From Streptomyces pinistramenti (lineage in GTDB: Bacteria; Actinomycetota; Actinomycetes; Streptomycetales; Streptomycetaceae), in the NCBI RefSeq assembly GCF_020564935.1, contig NZ_JAJCXB010000051.1:1-55478 (forward strand): a DNA stretch of 55,478 nucleotides, in the 5' to 3' direction. A program made the translations under genes and the position numbers. Shown piece after piece: positions 24,018 to 32,373 of the stretch (positions are counted from its first letter, which is position 1; every line of letters starts with the position of its first letter). The notes below the pieces were generated by a model, which saw only the letters and a list, made by a program, of their open reading frames with translations, had not been told where the DNA came from and made no database searches.

Positions 24018-24695
24018 TCAGGCCGCCGGGGCGAAGGGGAGGGCCGCCAGGTCCACGTCCTCCAGAGAGGCGAGCACGGCGGTCCGTGGCCCCGGTGCGA
24101 TGCCCGGCACGGTCGGCACCGCCAGCAGCCGGCAGCCCGCGGCCAGCGCGGCGGCGGCGCCGGTGGGGGTGTCCTCCACGGCCAGGCAGTCCGCGGGCGC
24201 GACGCCGAGGCGGGCGGCCGCGGCCAGATACGGGTCAGGGTGCGGCTTGCCCAGCGGTGTCTCGCCGGAGGTCACCGACACCGCGAAGCGGTCGGCGCCC
24301 AGCGTGCGCAGCACCAGATCCGCCACGTGCCGCTCGGACGCGGTCACCAGGGCCGCCGGTATCCCCAGCGCACGGGCCCGGTCCAGCAGCCGCAGCGCAC
24401 CGGGCCGGACGGTGACACCGGCAGCCACCCGGGCGGTGAAGTCGCGGTCCAGGAGTGCGGCCGTCGCCGCCGGGTCCGGGCCGATGCCGTAGCCGTCCGC
24501 CAGCAGCTCGGCCGCGGTGTCCACCGGGGCGCCGGCGAACGGGGCCAGCGCGTCGGGCCCGTCCGGGGCGCCGTGTGCGCGCAGCAGGGCGGCCACCGTC
24601 GCCAGCCACTGGTGCTCGGTGTCGACGAGGGTGCCGTCCATGTCGCACAGCAGGGCTGCGGGGAGGGCGGGGCCCGGGGCGTGGGGAGAGGACAT
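24018..24695 (-). CDS. HAD-family phosphatase (beta-phosphoglucomutase-like)
   Basis: A 225-residue hydrolase. Motif I is DMDGTLVD with nucleophile D18 and acid/base D20. Motif II is the Thr/Ser in VTASERHV, motif III the Lys in GKPHPDPYL, motif IV the acid in CLAVEDTPTG. The cap domain lies in the helical region after motif I, as in sugar-phosphate phosphatases. The ATG at 24695 has a poor ribosome site, and the frame stays open upstream without a stop into a GntR/UTRA remnant, so an upstream start such as GTG 24800 is possible. The substrate is unknown. Confidence 0.82.
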   Translation of the reverse strand: MSSPHAPGPALPAALLCDMDGTLVDTEHQWLATVAALLRAHGAPDGPDALAPFAGAPVDTAAELLADGYGIGPDPAATAALLDRDFTARVAAGVTVRPGALRLLDRARALGIPAALVTASERHVADLVLRTLGADRFAVSVTSGETPLGKPHPDPYLAAAARLGVAPADCLAVEDTPTGAAAALAAGCRLLAVPTVPGIAPGPRTAVLASLEDVDLAALPFAPAA

Positions 24696-24739
24696 GCGGG
24701 CTCGCAGTTCGCTGGGGGGACCGGGGGCGGGAGACGGTG

Positions 24740-25040
24740 ACCTGGGCGGTCGGTCGGCCGGGGTGCGGGCCAGGGGGTTGGCCTGGGTGGAATTGCGCAC
24801 GGTGCAGACCGCGGCGCCCGGATGGTAGCGGTCGTCGGAGGTCTCGACGGGGCGGCCCTCGGCCGTGGTGGTGGTGCGCCGTACCCGCAGCAGCGGGCTG
24901 CCGCGGCGTACCCGCAGCCCACGTGCGTCGACGGCGCCGGCGGTCACCGCGTCGATGTGGTGCTCGCCGTGCGCGAAGACCAGGCCGGGCGACTCCAGGT
25001 CGAACTGTTCGGCCGCCGGCTGCCGGTCCACGGCGACGCA
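24740..25040 (-). pseudogene. C-terminal (UTRA) remnant of a GntR-family regulator
   Basis: In the same frame as the HAD gene, and just upstream of it, the minus strand encodes a UTRA effector-domain tail: GLVFAHGEHHIDAVTAGAV, GSPLLRVRRTTTTAEGRPVE, TSDDRYHPG and the usual end NSTQANPLAR. The DNA-binding GntR head and the first part of the UTRA domain are absent. There is no stop between this remnant and the HAD start. The break lies near 25040, next to an oppositely oriented ABC ATPase fragment. Confidence 0.65.
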
Positions 25041-25054
25041 CCCGCGTCGGGGCG

Positions 25055-25365
25055 CCGAAGTCGATGTCCTGCTGCGCCCCGAGGGCCTCGCCGTCCGCCC
25101 GGAAGCGAGCACGGGCGGGGGAGCGGACGCAACGGCGCGTGCGGACGGAGGGGCGGCGCGTGCGGACACGGCGGGCGCGCCGGCGACCGTACGGGTCGCG
25201 ACCTTCCTCGGCGCCACCACCCGGCTGCATCTGACCTGCGAGGACGGCACCGGCGTCAAGGCCGACCTGCCCAGCTGGGAAGCCGGCGGCCTGGCTCCCG
25301 GGGCACGGTGCGTGCTGCTGCCGCACGACAACCCGGTGCTGGTGGCCGAACGCGGGGCGCGGTAA
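25055..25365 (+). pseudogene. C-terminal (TOBE) remnant of an ABC importer ATPase
   Basis: About 100 codons encode only the regulatory tail of an ABC ATPase: VDVLLRPEGLAVRPE, an Ala/Asp-rich loop, ATVRVATFLGATTRLHL and GARCVLLPHDNPVLVAE, ending at TAA 25363-25365. Walker A, signature and Walker B are all missing and there is no credible start. The fragment abuts the UTRA remnant, so both genes lost their 5-prime parts. Confidence 0.65.
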
Positions 25366-25416
25366 CGGACGGTGGGGCCGGGAGCCGCTCGTCGGCCCCG
25401 GCCCCACCTGCGTGCC

Positions 25417-26763
25417 TCAGTCCCGCAGCGCGCCGTTCGGCAGCTCGACCTTGGCGCCCAGGGTGACGAGCTTCTCCATGAAGTTCTCGTAGCCGCGGTT
25501 GATCAGGTCGATGCCGTGCACCCGCGATGTGCCCTGGGCGGCCAGCGCCGCGATCAGGTACGAGAAGCCGCCGCGCAGGTCGGGGATGACCAGGTCGGCG
25601 CCTTCGAGCTTGGTCGGTCCCGAAACCACCGCGGAGTGCAGGAAGTTGCGCTGCCCGAAGCGGCAGGCGGAGCCGCCCAGGCACTCGCGGTAGAGCTGGA
25701 TGTGCGCGCCCATCTGGTTCAGCGCGGAGGTGAAGCCGAGCCGGGACTCGTACACCGTCTCGTGGACGATGGACAGGCCGGACGCCTGGGTCAGCGCCAC
25801 GACCAGCGGCTGCTGCCAGTCCGTCTGGAAGCCGGGGTGGACGTCGGTCTCCAGGGCGATGGCGTCCAGCGAGCCGCCCGGGTGCCAGAAGCGGATGCCC
25901 TCGTCGTCGATCTCGAAGGCGCCGCCGACCCGGCGGAAGGTGTTGAGGAAGGTCATCATCGACCGCTGCTGTGCGCCGCGGACGTAGATGTTGCCCTCGG
26001 TGGCCAGCGCCGCGGACGCCCAGGAGGCGGCCTCCAGGCGGTCCGGGAGGGCGCGGTGGGTGTAGCCGTCGAGCTTGTCGACACCGGTGATCCGGATCGT
26101 CCGGTCGGTGTCCATGGAGATGATCGCGCCCATTTTCTGCAGGACGCAGATCAGGTCCTCGATCTCCGGCTCCACGGCCGCGTTCGACAGCTCGGTGACG
26201 CCCTCGGCCAGGACCGCGGTCAGCAGCACCTGTTCGGTCGAGCCGACCGACGGGTACGGCAGCCGGATCTTGGTGCCGCGCAGCCGCTGCGGGGCCTCCA
26301 GGTACTGCCCGTCGGCGCGCTTCTCGATCGTCGCGCCGAACTGGCGCAGCACGTCGAAGTGGAAGTCCACCGGGCGGCCGCCGATGTCGCAGCCGCCCAG
26401 GCCCGGGATGAAGGCGTGGCCGAGGCGGTGCAGCAGCGGGCCGCAGAACAGGATCGGGATGCGCGAAGAGCCCGCGTGCGCGTCGATGTCCGCGACGTTG
26501 GCGCTCTCCACGTGCGACGGGTCGAGGATCAGCTCACCCGGCTCCTCGCCGGGGCGCACCGTGACGCCGTGCAGTTGCAGCAGCCCGCGCACGACGCGTA
26601 CGTCGCGGATGTCGGGGACGTTGCGCAGCCGGCTGGGACCGCTGCCGAGCAGGGCCGCGACCATGGCCTTGGGCACGAGGTTCTTCGCACCGCGAACCCG
26701 GATCTCGCCCTCCAGCGGGGTGCCGCCGTGGACAAGGAGTACGTCGTCAGTAGAGACGGTCAT
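25417..26763 (-). CDS. murA: UDP-N-acetylglucosamine 1-carboxyvinyltransferase
   Basis: MurA transfers enolpyruvate from PEP to UDP-GlcNAc, the first committed step of peptidoglycan synthesis in the cytoplasm. The 448-residue protein starts at ATG 26763. The substrate-binding KN pair is K27-N28 (in RGAKNLVPKA). The active-site cysteine is C125 in GGCDIGGRPVDFH, so it has the fosfomycin-sensitive Cys form rather than the Asp of mycobacteria. YPSVGSTEQVLLTA and the C-terminal DLRGGFSYLIAALAA are also conserved. It faces away from the YqgE gene. Some Streptomyces carry more than one MurA, so this may be one of two. Confidence 0.94.
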   Translation of the reverse strand: MTVSTDDVLLVHGGTPLEGEIRVRGAKNLVPKAMVAALLGSGPSRLRNVPDIRDVRVVRGLLQLHGVTVRPGEEPGELILDPSHVESANVADIDAHAGSSRIPILFCGPLLHRLGHAFIPGLGGCDIGGRPVDFHFDVLRQFGATIEKRADGQYLEAPQRLRGTKIRLPYPSVGSTEQVLLTAVLAEGVTELSNAAVEPEIEDLICVLQKMGAIISMDTDRTIRITGVDKLDGYTHRALPDRLEAASWASAALATEGNIYVRGAQQRSMMTFLNTFRRVGGAFEIDDEGIRFWHPGGSLDAIALETDVHPGFQTDWQQPLVVALTQASGLSIVHETVYESRLGFTSALNQMGAHIQLYRECLGGSACRFGQRNFLHSAVVSGPTKLEGADLVIPDLRGGFSYLIAALAAQGTSRVHGIDLINRGYENFMEKLVTLGAKVELPNGALRD

Positions 26764-27060
26764 GGATCTCGCGTTCCTGGAGACGGGCAGGGGCCAATGA
26801 GAAATGGTACGGGGGCCGGAGGGGGTGCCCGTAGGGCCGTGCGGGCTTCGGGCTTGTAATGGCTTTGTCACAACACGCTCGGCTACGAGCCGCCTTTGAT
26901 CTGTAATCGCCATTTGGCCGAAAAGGACGGCGAATGTCTCGAATGCGCCTTCTGTCGGCGGGAATGTGCGCCGGTGCTGCCGCCGTACGCCCTGCCCTGC
27001 TCTCGCACGGGTCCTGGCGTTGACTCCCCGCTCCGGGCCGAAGTGCGGGATCATGTCGCC

Positions 27061-27732
27061 ATGACCGAGGTGTCCTCGCTCACAGGCCGGCTGCTCGTCG
27101 CGACGCCCGCGCTCGCCGACCCGAATTTCGACCGCGCGGTGGTGCTGCTCCTCGATCACGACGAGGAGGGCTCACTCGGCGTGGTCCTCAACCGCCCCAC
27201 CCCGGTGGGGGTCGGCGACATCCTCGCGCCCTGGGCCGCGCTGGCCGGCGAGCCAGGAGTGGTCTTCCAGGGCGGCCCGGTGTCGCTGGACTCCGCACTC
27301 GGCGTCGCGGTGATCCCCGGCGGCCTGTCCGGCGCGGACGGCGTCGCCACCCTGGAGAGCGGCGTGCGGCCCGGAGCGGCCGAGGCCGCGGCGGCCGGGG
27401 CGCGGGCGGATGCCCCGCACGGCGGCCTGCCGGAGGAGGAGCCGCTGGGGTGGCGCAGGGTGCACGGCGCGATCGGCCTGGTGGACCTGGAGACCCCGCC
27501 GGAACTGCTGGCCACGGTGCTGGGCAGCCTGCGGATCTTCGCGGGCTACGCGGGCTGGGGGCCGGGGCAGTTGGAGGAGGAGCTGGTCGACGGTGCCTGG
27601 TACGTCGTCGATTCCGAACCGGGCGATGTCTCGTCGCCCGACCCCGAACAGCTGTGGCGCGCGGTCCTGCGGCGGCAGCGCAACGAACTGGCGATGGTGG
27701 CCACGTATCCGGACGACCCGTCGCTGAACTGA
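27061..27732 (+). CDS. YqgE/AlgH family protein (UPF0301)
   Basis: A 223-residue protein with the family core: LTGRLLVATPALADPNFDRA, VVLLLDHDEEGSLGVVLNRP, VFQGGPVSLDSALGV and the C-terminal IFAGYAGWGPGQLEEEL. The biochemical role of the family is unknown. An Ala/Gly-rich insertion (about residues 100-135, AAEAAAAGARADAPHGG) separates the two halves and is longer than in enteric homologues. The ATG at 27061 lacks a clear ribosome site. The 297-base spacer to murA holds the divergent promoters (a TTGACT at 27020) and no gene that I can support. Confidence 0.88.
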   Translation: MTEVSSLTGRLLVATPALADPNFDRAVVLLLDHDEEGSLGVVLNRPTPVGVGDILAPWAALAGEPGVVFQGGPVSLDSALGVAVIPGGLSGADGVATLESGVRPGAAEAAAAGARADAPHGGLPEEEPLGWRRVHGAIGLVDLETPPELLATVLGSLRIFAGYAGWGPGQLEEELVDGAWYVVDSEPGDVSSPDPEQLWRAVLRRQRNELAMVATYPDDPSLN

Positions 27733-27772
27733 CGGATCCGTCAGGGCGGCTCCCGGAGCGCCCCGGCGTCCT

Positions 27773-28212
27773 TCAGGCCGCGAGGGCGAGCGCGGAGAAG
27801 CACTCCGCCGGCGGGTGCGCGTCGCGGGCCGGGAGGGCGAGGCGTACGGGCACCGGCGGCGCGTTCTTCAGGCGCAGATAGCGGATTCCGGGGTGGCTGT
27901 GCCGCCGGGCGACGGGCTCCGGGGCGACTCCCACGCCGTGTCCCGCGGCGACGGCTTCCAGCCACTCGTCGAAGTTCCCTGCCGTGCGGGCCAGTTGGGG
28001 GCGACGGCCCGCGGGCCACGGTTCCGGGCGGGTGCTGCCGTTGACGGTGTTGACCACCAGCGGCAGCTCCGCCGGCTCCGCCCGGTCCAGGACCCGGCGT
28101 CCGGCCGCGGCCCGTACGGCGGCCGCGTCGCCCGTGCGCGTCTTCTGCCGGGCGGTGGCCGCCGCGCGGGAGAGCGCGGCGACCCGAGGTTCGTGCAGCA
28201 GCACCGTGGGGT
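27773..28212 (-). pseudogene. C-terminal remnant of a LysR-family regulator
   Basis: The minus strand encodes only the second part of a LysR substrate-binding domain: TVLLHEPRVAALSR, then a degraded stretch, VLDRAEPAELPLVVNTVNGS, NFDEWLEAVAAGHGVGVAPE and the tail PGIRYLRLKNAPPVPVRLA, ending at TGA 27775-27773. The helix-turn-helix half is missing. The segment between VAALSR and VLDR no longer resembles the family. It meets an oppositely oriented MFS fragment near 28213. Confidence 0.7.
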
Positions 28213-28214
28213 GC

Positions 28215-28636
28215 GGGCGGGGTGCCCGGCAGTGTGCCGGCCGGGCCGCTGGTGGACCGTACGGGACGGGTCCGTGTGCTGGTCGGCGGGGTGTTGGTGG
28301 TGCTCGTCGCGGCGCAGGCGCTGCTTCCGTCGCCGACGTCGGCGGCGCTGCCCGGTGCGGTGGTCGCGCTGGTCGCCTGGGGAGCGGCGGGCTGGGCGCT
28401 GCAGGTGCCCCCGGCAGCACCGGCTGGAGCTGGGCGCGGACCGCGGCCCGATCGTTCTCGCGCTGAACGCCTCGGCGCTCTACCTGGGCAGTGCGGTCGG
28501 CTCGGCGCTGGGCGGCCTCGCGCCGGTCGGGGGCTCGCGCCGTACGCGCTGCCGTGGGTCGCGGCCGGGGTGGCGGCCCTGGGTCTCGCCGTGCACGGGG
28601 CGGCGGACCGACGGTCCCGGGTCGCCGTGCGCGTGA
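28215..28636 (+). pseudogene. Frameshifted C-terminal remnant of an MFS transporter
   Basis: The plus strand encodes the last helices of a DHA1-type exporter in pieces. The first piece (frame of 28222) reads VPAGPLVDRTGRVRVLVGG through GWALQVP. The next part (RLELGADRGPIVLALNASA, LYLGSAVGSALGGLA) is in another frame, and APYALPWVAAGVAALGLAVH returns to the first. Two compensating indels near 28405 and 28540 explain this. The 5-prime half is missing. The remnant ends against the DUF3039 gene. Confidence 0.72.
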
Positions 28637-28637
28637 G

Positions 28638-28643
28638 TACCCT
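28638..28643 (+). promoter_or_regulatory. TACCCT -10 element of the DUF3039 gene
   Basis: It lies eight bases before the ATG at 28652, with no ribosome site, so the transcript is probably leaderless. It lies inside the decayed MFS remnant. Confidence 0.4.
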
Positions 28644-28651
28644 TGGCAGTT

Positions 28652-28957
28652 ATGACCACTCCTCTTGAGCCCGAGCGCGGGGCAGGTACGGGAACCCTCG
28701 TAGAGCCGACACCGCAGGTGTCGCACGGCGACGGAGACCACGAGCGCTATGCCCACTATGTCCAGAAGGACAAGATCATGGCGAGCGCCCTCGACGGCAC
28801 GCCCGTCGTGGCGCTGTGCGGCAAGGTCTGGGTTCCGGGCCGCGACCCGAAGAAGTACCCGGTCTGCCCGATGTGCAAGGAGATCTACGAGTCCATGAGC
28901 GCCGGTGGCGACAAGGACAAGGGCGGCAAGGACGGTAAGGACGGCGGCAAGAAGTAG
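28652..28957 (+). CDS. DUF3039 family protein
   Basis: A 101-residue actinobacterial protein of unknown function. The conserved core has DHERYAHYVQKDKIMASALD, ALCGKVWVPGRDPKKYPVCP and MCKEIYES; the single Cys plus the CPMC pair and nearby His residues suggest a small metal site. The C-terminal tail is Lys/Gly/Asp-rich (GGDKDKGGKDGKDGGKK). The start ATG at 28652 follows a -10-like element by eight bases. Two hairpins follow the stop. Confidence 0.87.
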   Translation: MTTPLEPERGAGTGTLVEPTPQVSHGDGDHERYAHYVQKDKIMASALDGTPVVALCGKVWVPGRDPKKYPVCPMCKEIYESMSAGGDKDKGGKDGKDGGKK

Positions 28958-29051
28958 CCGTCGGGCCCGCCGCGGCGCGGTGGGCCGCGCCGTGCGGGCC
29001 CGCGCACTCCGCCTGTGGGGGTGAGCGGCCGCCGGTGTGCAGGTGTCGGGC

Positions 29052-29084
29052 CAGGGCCCGGGTCTTTCGTGGACCCGGGCCCTG
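29052..29084 (+). terminator. Terminator between DUF3039 gene and sugar operon
   Basis: CAGGGCCCGGGTC (29052-29064) pairs perfectly with GACCCGGGCCCTG (29072-29084). A second GC-rich dyad lies at about 28963-29003. The rest of the 307-base spacer 28958-29264 holds the operator and promoter of the sugar operon. Confidence 0.85.
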
Positions 29085-29219
29085 CGTCGTGCCCGGGGGC
29101 GGGTGCGGCCGGTTCCGGGTGGTGTGCCGGGCCGTCGGTCACGGAGTGGTGGAGACCTCTGGTGATCCCTTGTCCGGCCGGGCAACCGCCCTTAACCTCC
29201 TGTGGATTGTGCACTGCGA

Positions 29220-29243
29220 AACGATCGTTGCGTATGTTGCAAC
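29220..29243. promoter_or_regulatory. Candidate operator of the sugar ABC operon
   Basis: Two perfect palindromes, AACGATCGTT (29220-29229) and GTTGCAAC (29236-29243), lie six bases apart and 22 bases before the ATG. A central-CG palindrome of this kind suits a LacI-family repressor. No DasR-like ACTGGTCTAGACCA site is seen. The cognate regulator is not in the window. Confidence 0.5.
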
Positions 29244-29264
29244 AACGAGTCGGAGGGTTCCGCC

Positions 29265-30562
29265 ATGCACCTTTCTGCCCGAACATCCGCCGCAGCCACG
29301 GCACTTGCCCTGGCCACGCTCACCGCCACCGCCTGCGCACCGTCCACCGCAGGCCCCGGCGCCTCCGGCGACGCCGCCACCGGCACCGTGCGCGTCTGGC
29401 TCTTCCGCGAGGTCGACAACGCCCCCAAGGAGAAGGCGGTCCAGCAGGCCGTCGCCGCCTTCACCGCCGCTCACAAGGGCGTCAAGGTCACCGTCGACTA
29501 CATACCCGTCGATACCCGCGCCGAGCGCATCAAGGCCGCCTTCAACGATCCCGCGAGCGCCCCGACGTGATCGAGTACGGCAACACCGACACCGCCGGCT
29601 ACGTCAAGGACGGCGGACTCGCCGACGTCACCGAGGAGTTCGGCGCCTGGCCGGAGGGCAAGGACACCGACGCCACCGCCAAGCGGTCGGTGACCGTGGA
29701 CGGAAAGATCTACGGCGCGCCGCTGTTCGTCGGCGTCCGCGCGCTCTACTACCGCACCGACGTCTTCAAGGATCTGCACCTCGCGCCGCCCGCCACCCAG
29801 GCCCAATTGGCCGCCGCAGCACGGAAGATCCACCGCGCCAGGCCCGGCATGTACGGCCTGGCGGTCGGCGGCGCGTACACCTACGGCGCGCTGCCGTTCC
29901 TCTGGGCGGCGGGCGGCGAACTCGCCACCCGCAAGGGCGGCGGCTACACCGCGGCCGTCAACAGCCCCGCCGCGAAACAGGGCATCGCCGCCTACACCGG
30001 CCTGTTCGGCGACGACAACTGCCCGGCGTCGAAGTGCGCCGACATGGGCGGCAACGACACCGTCACCGCCTTCGCCGCGGGCAAGGCGGGCATGGCCATC
30101 GGCGGCGACTTCAACCACCAGGCCATCGAGGCGGGCCAGGCCAAGGGCCGGTACGCGGTCGTCCCGCTGCCCGGCGTCCGCAAGGGCGAGATCGCGCCGG
30201 CCTTCGCGGGCGGCAACAACATCGGCGTCCTCAAGAGCAGCGGCCACCGCACCCTCGCCGTCGGCCTGATGAAGCAGCTGGCAGGCAAGAAGACCCAGCG
30301 CGCGCTGTTCGACGCGATGGGCTTCCTGCCCACCTACACCGACGTACGGGCCGAGGCCGCCGCCCGCCGGCCCTATCTCGCGCCCTTCGTCAAGACCCTG
30401 GACGCCGGCGCCGAGTTCGTCCCCGCCTCGCCCGGCTGGGGCGCCATCGACGCCTCGCAGGTGCTGCCGACCATGTTCCAGCAGATCGTCAGCGGCCGGA
30501 AGGACATCGACGCCGCCGCCGACGCCGCCGCGCAGGCGATGGACGAGGTCTTCCGCAAGTGA
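29265..30562 (+). pseudogene. Sugar ABC transporter binding lipoprotein, frameshifted
   Basis: This would be an extracellular solute-binding protein of the carbohydrate importer family (about 432 residues). The N-terminal part starts at ATG 29265 after CGGAGGG and has a lipoprotein signal with lipobox ATAC (Cys24). It reads on through VRVWLFREVDNAPKEKAVQQ to FNDPASAP, where a TGA follows in frame. Homology resumes at once in the next frame with DVIEYGNTDTAGYV and continues to the end (GMFG-type lobe, SPGWGAIDASQVLPTMFQQI). Restoring one C in the run 29560-29563 repairs the gene. The downstream permeases are intact and overlap it, so this is either a recent mutation or a base-calling error in a C-run. 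Confidence 0.85.
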
Positions 30563-31506
30563 GCGGCGCGAGCACCCTGAGCCACGCGCGCATCACCCGT
30601 ACCGGGAAGAGACGCAGCGGCGGCTGGACGCCCTGGCTGTATCTCGCCCCCGCGCTGGCCGTCCTCGGCGGACTGCTGGTCTACCCCATCTACCAACTCG
30701 GCCTGATCTCGTTACTCGAATACACCCAGGCACAGGTCAGCGGCGGCGAACCGACCACCTTCCAGGGCCTGGCGAACTACGCCGAACTGTTCGGCGACAC
30801 CCGGTTCTGGCAAGTCCTGCTGGCCACCGTGCTGTTCGCGGCCGCCTGCGTCCTCGCCACCCTGGCCGTGGGCTGCGCCCTCGCCGTCCTGCTCACCCGG
30901 ATCCGTGCGCTGCCCCGGCTCGCTCTGATGCTCGCCGCGCTCGGGGCCTGGGCGACCCCCGCCATCACCGGATCCACGGTCTGGCTCTTCCTCTTCGACC
31001 CCGACTTCGGCCCGGTCGACAAGGTCCTTTCGGCCCTCGGCCTGAGCGGCTTCGCCCACTACTCCTGGACCTACGACCGCTACACCGCCTTCGCGCTGGT
31101 CCTCCTCGAAGTCGTCTGGTGCTCCTTCCCGTTCGTGATGGTCACCGTCTACGCCGGGATCCGCGCGATACCCGGCGAGGTACTGGAGGCCGCGGCCCTG
31201 GACGGCGCCTCGCAGTGGCGGACCTGGCGCAGCGTGCTGGCACCGATGCTGCGGCCGATTCTCGTCGTCGTCACCCTCCAGTCGGTGATCTGGGACTTCA
31301 AGGTCTTCACCCAGATCTACGTCATGACCAACGGCGGCGGCATCGCCAAACAGAACCTCGTCCTGAACGTCTACGCGTACCAGACCGCCTTCGCCTCCGC
31401 CCAGTACAGCCTCGGCTCGGCGATCGGCGTCGTGATGCTGCTGATCCTGCTCGCGGTGTCACTCGGCTATCTGCGGCTGCTGCGGCGCCAGGGGGAGGAG
31501 CTGTGA
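30559..31506 (+). CDS. Sugar ABC transporter permease, MalF type
   Basis: A 315-residue inner membrane permease with about six helices. The cytoplasmic EAA loop that contacts the ATPase is EVLEAAALDGASQWRTWRSV. GTG 30559 overlaps the binding-protein stop (GTGA), which implies translational coupling. No ATPase gene is in this operon; carbohydrate importers of Streptomyces usually share the ATPase MsiK encoded elsewhere (established for other sugar systems, inferred here). Confidence 0.92.
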   Translation: MSGASTLSHARITRTGKRRSGGWTPWLYLAPALAVLGGLLVYPIYQLGLISLLEYTQAQVSGGEPTTFQGLANYAELFGDTRFWQVLLATVLFAAACVLATLAVGCALAVLLTRIRALPRLALMLAALGAWATPAITGSTVWLFLFDPDFGPVDKVLSALGLSGFAHYSWTYDRYTAFALVLLEVVWCSFPFVMVTVYAGIRAIPGEVLEAAALDGASQWRTWRSVLAPMLRPILVVVTLQSVIWDFKVFTQIYVMTNGGGIAKQNLVLNVYAYQTAFASAQYSLGSAIGVVMLLILLAVSLGYLRLLRRQGEEL

Positions 31507-32372
31507 CACCACCCCGTCCACGGCGCATCCGCAGGCCCTGGCGGCTTGCCGCGGAGGCCGGTGCGCTGCTCATCGCCGCCGCCGTCGCCTTCCCGCTCTA
31601 CTGGATGGTGCTGTCGGCCTTCAAACCGGCAGGAGAGGTGCAGTCGGGCACGCCGCGCCCCTGGACCCTCGCCCCCTCGCTCGACGCCTTCCGGCGCGTC
31701 TTCCAACAGCAGGATTTCGGCCGCTACTTCCTCAACAGCCTGTTCGTCGCGGGAGTCGTGGTCCTCGCGTCGGCCCTGATCGCGTTCCTCGCCGCCACCG
31801 CGGTGACCCGCTTCCGCTTCCGGTTCCGTACGACGCTGCTCGTGATGTTCCTGGTCGCGCAGATGGTGCCGGTCGAGGCGCTCACCATCCCGCTGTTCTT
31901 CCTGATGCGGGACCTCGGCGGGGTGGTGCCCGGTGTCGGCCTCAACACCCTCGGCTCGCTGATCCTGCCGCACCTCGCCTTCTCCCTCCCGTTCGCCATC
32001 TGGATGCTGCGCGGCTTCGTCAAGGCCGTACCGGAAGCCCTGGAGGAGGCCGCCTACCTGGACGGCGCGAGCCGAGCCCGCTTCCTGTGGCAGATCCTCT
32101 TCCCGCTCGTCCTCCCCGGACTCATCGCGACCAGCGTCTTCTCCTTCATCTCCACCTGGAACGACTTCCTGTTCGCCAAGTCCTTCCTCATCAGCGCCAC
32201 CGAGAACTCCACGCTCCCCATGGCACTGCTCGTCTTCTTCAAACCGGACGAGAACGACTGGGGCGGCATCATGGCGGCATCGACCGTGATGACCCTCCCC
32301 GTGCTCGTCTTCTTCGTACTCGTACAGCGCCGGCTGGTCTCTGGCCTCGGCGGCGCGGTGAAGGACGGTTGA
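31503..32372 (+). CDS. Sugar ABC transporter permease, MalG type
   Basis: A 289-residue second permease with six helices. It opens with a basic leader and helix LIAAAVAFPLYWMVLSAFKP, the usual MalG start. The EAA loop is EALEEAAYLDGASRARFLWQ. GTG 31503 overlaps the previous stop in a GTGA. One base separates its stop from the hexosaminidase start, so importer and hydrolase are one transcript. The substrate is probably an N-acetylhexosamine oligosaccharide, judging by that neighbour. Confidence 0.93.
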   Translation: MTPPRPRRIRRPWRLAAEAGALLIAAAVAFPLYWMVLSAFKPAGEVQSGTPRPWTLAPSLDAFRRVFQQQDFGRYFLNSLFVAGVVVLASALIAFLAATAVTRFRFRFRTTLLVMFLVAQMVPVEALTIPLFFLMRDLGGVVPGVGLNTLGSLILPHLAFSLPFAIWMLRGFVKAVPEALEEAAYLDGASRARFLWQILFPLVLPGLIATSVFSFISTWNDFLFAKSFLISATENSTLPMALLVFFKPDENDWGGIMAASTVMTLPVLVFFVLVQRRLVSGLGGAVKDG

Positions 32373-32373
32373 C

